Assembly (NCBI RefSeq): GCF_019800005.1
Contig: NZ_JABGCL010000011.1
Location: 1 to 64,000, forward strand
DNA from: Geminicoccus harenae
GTDB lineage: Bacteria > Pseudomonadota > Alphaproteobacteria > Geminicoccales > Geminicoccaceae
Direction of reading: 5' to 3'
Length of the DNA stretch: 64,000 bases
Every line of letters starts with the position of its first letter. Within the stretch, counting starts at the first letter, position 1. The position numbers and the translations under genes are program-made. The notes under the pieces were generated by a model. The model made no database searches. It was not told the origin of the DNA and worked only from the letters and a program-made list of their open reading frames with translations. This document shows, one piece after another, positions 59,238 to 64,000 of the stretch.

Positions 59238-60227
59238 ATGACCGTGCGGATGCGGCGCCGGACCACGCTGGCAGGGATGCTGCTGGCGGCATGCGGCACG
59301 ATCGCCATGCCCCTGGCCGGTGCCGGCGCCCAGGAGCCGATCGGCGCGCTGACCCTGATCGCCCCGGCCGGCCCGGGCGGCGGTTGGGACCAGACCGCGC
59401 GGGCCCTGCAGGCGGCGATGCAGCAGGAAGGCCTGGCTGGTGCGGTCACCGTCGAGAACATCCCGGGTGCCGGCGGCACGATCGGCCTTGCCCAGTTCGT
59501 CGAGCGGGAGCGCGGCCAGGGCGACGCGCTCCTGGTCGGCGGCCTCGTGATGCTGGGCGCCATCATCACCAACGGCGCCCCGGTCACGCTCGACCAGGTC
59601 ACCCCGATCGCCCGGCTGACCGGCGAGTACGAGGTCGTGGTGGTGCCGGCTTCGTCCGAGCTGCAGTCCATGCAGGACCTGGTGGCGGCGCTCAGGAACG
59701 ACCCGGGCTCGGTCGCCTGGGGCGGCGGCTCGGCCGGCGGCACCGACCATATCCTGGCCGGGCTGATCGCGCAGGAAGCCGGGGTCGACCCGTCCAAGGT
59801 CAACTACGTGCCGTTCTCCGGCGGCGGCGAGGCGCTGGCAGCCGTGATGGGCGGGCATGTCGCCGCCGGGATCTCGGGCTTGAGCGAATGGGTCGGGCAG
59901 ATCCAGGCCGGCACGCTGCGCGCCCTCGCCATCTCCTCGCCGGAGCGGCTGGAAGGGCTGGACGCGCCGACCCTGCGCGAGACCGGCCTCGATCTCGACC
60001 TGGTCAACTGGCGCAGCGTCATGGCACCGCCGGATCTCGACGAGGCCGAGCGCGCCGCCCTGGTCGATCTGGTCGACCGGACGGCCAAGAGCGCTGCCTG
60101 GCAGGAGACGCTCAAGAGCAAGGGCTGGGACGACGCCTATCTGCCGGCGGACGAGTTCGCGAGCTTCCTCCAGGAGGAGGACGCCCGGGTGACCGGCCTG
60201 CTGCAGACGATCGGCCTGGCCAAGTAG
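59238..60227 (+). CDS. tctC: Bug-family substrate-binding protein of a TTT transporter (TctC)
   Basis: 329 residues. A signal peptide with an RRRTTLAG start ends near GAGAQ. The mature part has the Bug fold marks: LIAPAGPGGGWDQTAR, ENIPGAGGTIGLAQF and the GGTDHILAG loop. It catches a carboxylate (citrate, tricarballylate or another acid; substrate unknown) in the periplasm and delivers it to TctA/TctB. GGGAGG before the ATG at 59238 fixes the start. Confidence 0.94.
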   Translation: MTVRMRRRTTLAGMLLAACGTIAMPLAGAGAQEPIGALTLIAPAGPGGGWDQTARALQAAMQQEGLAGAVTVENIPGAGGTIGLAQFVERERGQGDALLVGGLVMLGAIITNGAPVTLDQVTPIARLTGEYEVVVVPASSELQSMQDLVAALRNDPGSVAWGGGSAGGTDHILAGLIAQEAGVDPSKVNYVPFSGGGEALAAVMGGHVAAGISGLSEWVGQIQAGTLRALAISSPERLEGLDAPTLRETGLDLDLVNWRSVMAPPDLDEAERAALVDLVDRTAKSAAWQETLKSKGWDDAYLPADEFASFLQEEDARVTGLLQTIGLAK

Positions 60228-60242
60228 CGGGCGGAACCTGCC

Positions 60243-60719
60243 ATGGACGGCGAATCTGCCGCGGGCGGCCCTGCCCTCCTGGCGCTGGGGGTCGCCACCT
60301 TCCTGGGCGGCCTGGTCCTGGCCGTGGCGACCCTGAACCTCGCCACCCCGTCGAGCTATGCCGGGGTGGGCGCCCGCCTGTTCCCCGCCGTGGCCTCGGC
60401 CGGGCTGATCCTGGTCGGCCTGTGGCTGGCCTTCCAGGGCTGGCGGACGCGGCACGTGCGCGGCAGCGGCGAGCCTGTCGATGCCGGCGCCATGGCGGTG
60501 ATGGTGGGTGGCCTCGTCGCCCACATGCTGCTCCTGGAGCGGGCCGGCTTCGTGATCGCCTCGACCGTCCTGTTCTTCGCCGTCACGCTCGCCTTCCGTG
60601 ACCGGCGCTGGTGGCTGAACCTCGCCATCGCCCTGGTGCTGGCGCTGCTCACCCGGGTCATCCTGGGCTACGGGCTGGGCCTGTCCCTGCCGACCCTCCT
60701 GCCGGGCTGGGTGATCTGA
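60243..60719 (+). CDS. tctB: TTT transporter small membrane subunit TctB
   Basis: 158 residues with four hydrophobic segments, the usual size of TctB, the small membrane partner in tripartite tricarboxylate transporters. Its stop shares a base with the tctA start (TGATG), and it begins 15 bases after tctC, so the three genes form one operon. Confidence 0.92.
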   Translation: MDGESAAGGPALLALGVATFLGGLVLAVATLNLATPSSYAGVGARLFPAVASAGLILVGLWLAFQGWRTRHVRGSGEPVDAGAMAVMVGGLVAHMLLLERAGFVIASTVLFFAVTLAFRDRRWWLNLAIALVLALLTRVILGYGLGLSLPTLLPGWVI

Positions 60720-62203
60720 TGGGCACGCTCAGCCAGCTCATGGGCGGCTTCACCCAGGCGCTGACCTTCGCCAATATCGGCTGGTGCCTGCTCGGCACCG
60801 TGCTCGGCACGGCGGTGGGCATCCTGCCGGGCATCGGCCCTGCCCTGACCATTGCCCTGCTCCTGCCGGTCACCGCGTACCTGGACGCCACCGGCGCCTT
60901 CATCATGTTCGCCGGCCTTTATTACGGCGCCATGTACGGCTCCTCGACCACCTCGATCCTGCTGAACACGCCGGGCGAGAGCGGCTCGATCGTGACCGCG
61001 GTGGAAGGCCACAAGATGGCCAAGGCCGGGCGGGGTGCCGCGGCCCTGGCCACCGCCGCCATCGGCAGCTTCGTCGCCGGCACGATCGGCACGGCCCTGC
61101 TCACCTTCCTGGCCCCGCTGATCGCAAGCCTCGCCATCGCGTTCGGCCCCTCGGAATATTTCGCGATCGCCGTCTTCGCCTTCGCCGCGGTGTCCTCCAT
61201 GCTCGGCACCTCGCCCTCGCGCGGCCTGTTCTCCCTGTTCCTCGGCATCACCGCGGGCGTGGTCGGGATCGACAGCCTGACCGGCCAGTCGCGCTTCACC
61301 ATGGGCTTTCCCAGCCTGCTGGACGGCATCTCGATCGTGGTGGTGGCGGTGGGACTGTTCGCGGTGGGCGAGGCGCTCTGGGTGGCCTCGCAGCCATCCC
61401 TGCGCGTCCAGGAGATCGAGCCAGTGAAGGGCTCGCTCTGGATGACCCGCGGCGAGTGGCGGCGCTCCTGGAAGCCCTGGCTGCGTGGCACCTTCATTGG
61501 CTTCCCGTTCGGGGCGCTGCCGGCGGGCGGCACCGAGATCCCGACCTTCGTGTCCTACACGCTGGAAAGGAAGCTGAGCAGCAAGCCCGAGGAGTTCGGC
61601 CGGGGCGCCATCGAAGGCGTCGCCGGCCCGGAGGCCGCCAACAACGCCGCCGTGGCCGGCGTCCTGGTCCCGCTCCTCACCTTAGGGCTGCCGACGTCTG
61701 CCACCGCCGCGATCCTGCTGGCGGCCTTCCAGGAATACGGCCTGCAGCCCGGCCCGCTCCTGTTCCTCACCAGCGGCGACCTGGTCTGGGGCCTGATCGC
61801 CAGCCTCTATATCGGCAACCTGGCGCTGCTGGTCCTCAACCTGCCCCTGGTGGGCCTGTGGGTGCGCCTGCTCGCGATCCCCCAGCACCTGCTCTATGGC
61901 GGGATCCTCGTGTTCAGCACGCTGGGCGTCTACAGCCTGAACCGCTCGATCACCGACCTCGTCCTCCTGCTCCTGTTCGGCCTGGTCGGCTGGGTGATGC
62001 GCCGGGTCGACATCCCGGTCGCCCCCTGCATCATCGGCCTGATCCTGGGCCCGATGGCCGAGGAACAACTGCGCCGCGCCCTGTCCATCTCCCAGGGCGA
62101 CCTGGTGGCGGTGCTGACCCGGCCGCTCACGCTCACCATCCTGATCCTGGCGGCGCTGGTGGTGGCCGTGCCCCCACTCCTGGCCCGGCGCAGACGGGCC
62201 TGA
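60719..62203 (+). CDS. tctA: TTT transporter large membrane subunit TctA
   Basis: 494 residues with about 12 transmembrane segments. [17 protein letters not shown] near the N-terminus and the PGESGSI / [11 protein letters not shown] segments are TctA signatures; the protein is the sodium- or proton-coupled permease itself. The ATG overlaps the tctB stop by one base. The AT-rich foreign stretch begins right after it. Confidence 0.95.
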   Translation: MGTLSQLMGGFTQALTFANIGWCLLGTVLGTAVGILPGIGPALTIALLLPVTAYLDATGAFIMFAGLYYGAMYGSSTTSILLNTPGESGSIVTAVEGHKMAKAGRGAAALATAAIGSFVAGTIGTALLTFLAPLIASLAIAFGPSEYFAIAVFAFAAVSSMLGTSPSRGLFSLFLGITAGVVGIDSLTGQSRFTMGFPSLLDGISIVVVAVGLFAVGEALWVASQPSLRVQEIEPVKGSLWMTRGEWRRSWKPWLRGTFIGFPFGALPAGGTEIPTFVSYTLERKLSSKPEEFGRGAIEGVAGPEAANNAAVAGVLVPLLTLGLPTSATAAILLAAFQEYGLQPGPLLFLTSGDLVWGLIASLYIGNLALLVLNLPLVGLWVRLLAIPQHLLYGGILVFSTLGVYSLNRSITDLVLLLLFGLVGWVMRRVDIPVAPCIIGLILGPMAEEQLRRALSISQGDLVAVLTRPLTLTILILAALVVAVPPLLARRRRA

Positions 62204-62245
62204 AATGGCCTCGAGTCCGGCGGACAGGATAGCTTAGTTCGCCCT

Positions 62246-62989
62246 TTGGCTAGCCTGCTACTATCGCTACTTAGCCCTATTCATGTTGCTTACCGCCAAC
62301 GCGAAGCAGGCACATCCTCCTATTTACATAGGATTACAAATTTCCGACAATTGCGCCAAGAAGCATCCGCAATATTGGAAATAGATGTGGCTTCTCTAAG
62401 AGACGTAGAATCCGCTTTAAATAATTGGAAAAATTGGCAAGATGTCTTCGAACATCAAGGTCCAATACAGGATAGTCCAATATTATCGAATCCGCAACGC
62501 TTCTACAACTTTCTAACAGAGTATAGCGTAGGAAGAACTATCCGCGCCGGTACCCGAGATGACTTGCGAATAACATTGCGATCTGACGAGTTCGCCATTC
62601 AGGATCTAGCGGCGGATACGACAAACAAGCTTCTCGATATAAAACAGAACAAGCTTCGCCCTCAATTTGCTACGCACGATGGCAGGCGTCAGCTTATTTC
62701 TGCCCTGTCAAAAATTATGGCTCTTATAGCTCCTGGAACATTTAATGCTTGGGATCGATTCGCTCGTATTGGCCTTCATAAGGAACATGGTGGTTTCAGA
62801 TATCATGCCAGCAATGACTATAGCACTTATATTACCGCCATCAACGAGTTGCTCTCTCAGCCTCTAGGCGCCAAGATTCGCACAGTGTGCGCTGGTCTCT
62901 ACCCTTCCACATTCGCTGCCACGTCAGACCGGTTCCACCGACGGGTCTTGGATACGTACCTGATGCGGGTCGGCGGACGCAATTTTTGA
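62246..62989 (+). CDS. AT-rich accessory gene of unknown function
   Basis: A 247-codon frame whose base composition (roughly 43 percent GC by eye) is far below its neighbours, a sign of recent transfer. It starts with TTG and has no in-frame ATG for most of its length, so the 5' end may be missing. The C-terminal half has a conserved-looking SKIMALIAPGTFNAWDRFAR, GLHKEHGGFRYHASND and a final FHRRVLDTYLMRVGG, features I have seen in orphan genes of genomic islands, but I cannot name a family. No membrane segment or known catalytic motif. Confidence 0.6.
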   Translation: MASLLLSLLSPIHVAYRQREAGTSSYLHRITNFRQLRQEASAILEIDVASLRDVESALNNWKNWQDVFEHQGPIQDSPILSNPQRFYNFLTEYSVGRTIRAGTRDDLRITLRSDEFAIQDLAADTTNKLLDIKQNKLRPQFATHDGRRQLISALSKIMALIAPGTFNAWDRFARIGLHKEHGGFRYHASNDYSTYITAINELLSQPLGAKIRTVCAGLYPSTFAATSDRFHRRVLDTYLMRVGGRNF

Positions 62990-63034
62990 ACACTCTCGCG
63001 TGGCGCTTGCGACCGTGTATGCTGACGCGGCGAC

Positions 63035-63556
63035 TTGGCCCATGCCGAGGCGGAGTTCGACAAGGCGCTTCGCCTGAGCCCCAACTCCGCCGATCTCCTT
63101 TCCATCTACGCCGCCTGGGCAAGCAGCTATGGCAAGCCGGAGAAGGGCGTAGAGGCAGCGCTTCGGGCCATACGCCTCAACCCGCAACCGCCTGCCTATG
63201 CCTTCCGCACCTACCGCTACACTTTCTTCATGGCAGGCCGGTACGACGATGCCCTGCACTTCGCGAACCGGGTGCCGCGCGAAGCCTGTAGTTCGTTCGA
63301 CCACGTGCTCCGGGCTGCGGCACTGGCGGCCCTGGGCCGTGGCGAGGAGGCGCGTGCAGCGGTAGCCGAGACGATCGCGCAGTTCCCGGACATCAGTGCC
63401 GAAGGATTTGCCATCCTCGATCCCGTATGGAACGAGTCTGAACGACAGCGCCTCGTCGAGACCATGCGCAAGGCCGGCTTCCCCTTGTGCGCGAGCGCCG
63501 ACGACTTCAGGAACAGCCCAGACCTCCAGCGCCTTCCAGAGTGCGTCGGGTCCTAG
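63035..63556 (+). pseudogene. 3' remnant of a TPR protein (adenylate-cyclase-like tail)
   Basis: A 173-codon frame of TPR repeats: AEAEFDKALRLSPNSADLLS, then RAIRLNPQPPAYAF and AGRYDDALHFANRVP. This is how the C-terminal TPR region of class III adenylate cyclases and similar regulators reads, ending in a short MRKAGFP tail. The frame starts at a TTG with GD before it and a TGA at 63020-63022, so the N-terminal catalytic or winged-helix part is gone. Codon use is normal GC-rich, unlike the preceding AT-rich gene, which seems to have replaced its front. Confidence 0.6.
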
Positions 63557-63657
63557 CCAGATGGCTGGCAGCACAGCGCCTCCCTGAAGCAGAGCTTGCC
63601 GCAGCCTGCCCCCCGCCTAACTCCATGATCAGAAGTCGGAGCGAGGAACGCCCTTAC

Positions 63658-64000
63658 ATGCCGCCGTCCTTTCTGCCGGACAGGCTCGTCCAGCCGCTCC
63701 GCACTGCGATCACCGAGGGCGTTGCCGCCTATTTCAACGACCGCTCGCAGGGCGAGAAGCCGGTCGGGCGCCATCCCGACGGGCTGTTCGGTCCGGCCTC
63801 GGTGACCTGGCGGGTCCATGGCGACCTGGCGTCGATGATGGTGGGCGGCATCGCGGCCCTCCTGCTCCAGATGCTGCATCCCGCCGTGCTCGCCGGCGTG
63901 CGCGACCATTCCAACTTCCGGGCCGACATGCATGGCCGGCTGCGGCGGACCGCGCGGTTCGTCTCGGTCACCACCTATGGCGAGCGCTCCCTGGCCCTGG
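63658..64000 (+). CDS. MpaB-family oxygenase (DUF2236), partial
   Basis: The first 114 codons of a gene that runs off the right edge. FGPASVTWRVHGDLASMMVG, ALLLQMLHPAVLAGV and the DHSNFR histidine motif are those of the DUF2236 / latex-clearing-protein-like heme oxygenase family. Substrate unknown. GAGGA lies before the ATG at 63658; an ATG 11 codons upstream (63625) is possible. Confidence 0.88.
   Translation, partial: MPPSFLPDRLVQPLRTAITEGVAAYFNDRSQGEKPVGRHPDGLFGPASVTWRVHGDLASMMVGGIAALLLQMLHPAVLAGVRDHSNFRADMHGRLRRTARFVSVTTYGERSLAL

Overview
The window is 64 kb of uniformly GC-rich, densely packed bacterial chromosome. Gene content and order point to an alphaproteobacterium, probably of the Rhodospirillales type: a DUF3576-leuS-lptE-holA block, a lysC / ptsP / prfA-prmC / clpB neighbourhood with divergent ubiG, a SUV3-like helicase next to an S4 protein, adjacent serC-serA, a Bug-type tripartite tricarboxylate transporter, and outer-membrane porins. 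No rRNA, tRNA, CRISPR array or intact insertion sequence was found. The genus cannot be named from the sequence alone.

Layout. 0.5-2.8 kb: an M23 peptidase and a short-chain dehydrogenase. 2.9-19.5 kb: a long minus-strand run (clpB, prmC, prfA, a Na/Pi cotransporter, hisS, ispG, a GNAT protein, a decayed IS5-type transposase pointing the other way, a RodZ-like protein, ptsP, a nitronate monooxygenase, lysC). ubiG is divergent at 19.7 kb. 20.7-23.9 kb is accessory: two tandem small secreted paralogues, a secreted alpha/beta hydrolase and a divergent AraC regulator, with a 28-nt palindrome between the last two. 23.9-25.5 kb: comF-grxC-DUF1178, divergent from pyk, which has a good sigma70-type promoter. 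27.1-29.9 kb: a GFA protein, DUF1284 coupled to bioY, and a UbiH-family hydroxylase. 30.0-30.2 kb: a compact candidate small RNA with a sigma54-type promoter and a strong terminator. 30.2-32.3 kb: two Dpp/Opp-type permeases with no partner subunits. 32.4-37.2 kb: holA-lptE-leuS-DUF3576. 37.3-39.3 kb: a small beta-barrel protein, a porin with a strong terminator, and a 39-codon reading frame. 39.7-43.3 kb: a YggS-type PLP protein, an S4 protein and the helicase. 43.6-52.1 kb, plus strand: htpG, a Rap1a/Tai-like protein, a glycine-zipper lipoprotein, a GabD-type dehydrogenase, glutathione reductase, class II DAHP synthase and nicotinate phosphoribosyltransferase. 52.1-54.7 kb: a DHA2-type MFS pump with a palindromic operator in its promoter, and an SMP-30 protein. 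55-59 kb: a GAF/HisKA_2 histidine kinase and serC-serA. 59.2-62.2 kb: tctCBA. 62.2-63.6 kb: an AT-rich foreign gene and the 3' remnant of a TPR protein. The window ends inside an MpaB-family (DUF2236) gene.

Most of the window is housekeeping: translation and release, isoprenoid and ubiquinone synthesis, amino acids, envelope assembly, chaperones. Several gene pairs share 1- or 4-base stop/start overlaps, suggesting translational coupling. The parts most worth a second look are the sigma54-type small RNA locus at 30.04-30.16 kb, the tandem four-cysteine secreted proteins, the AT-rich gene beside a beheaded TPR gene, and the bioY-DUF1284 coupling.
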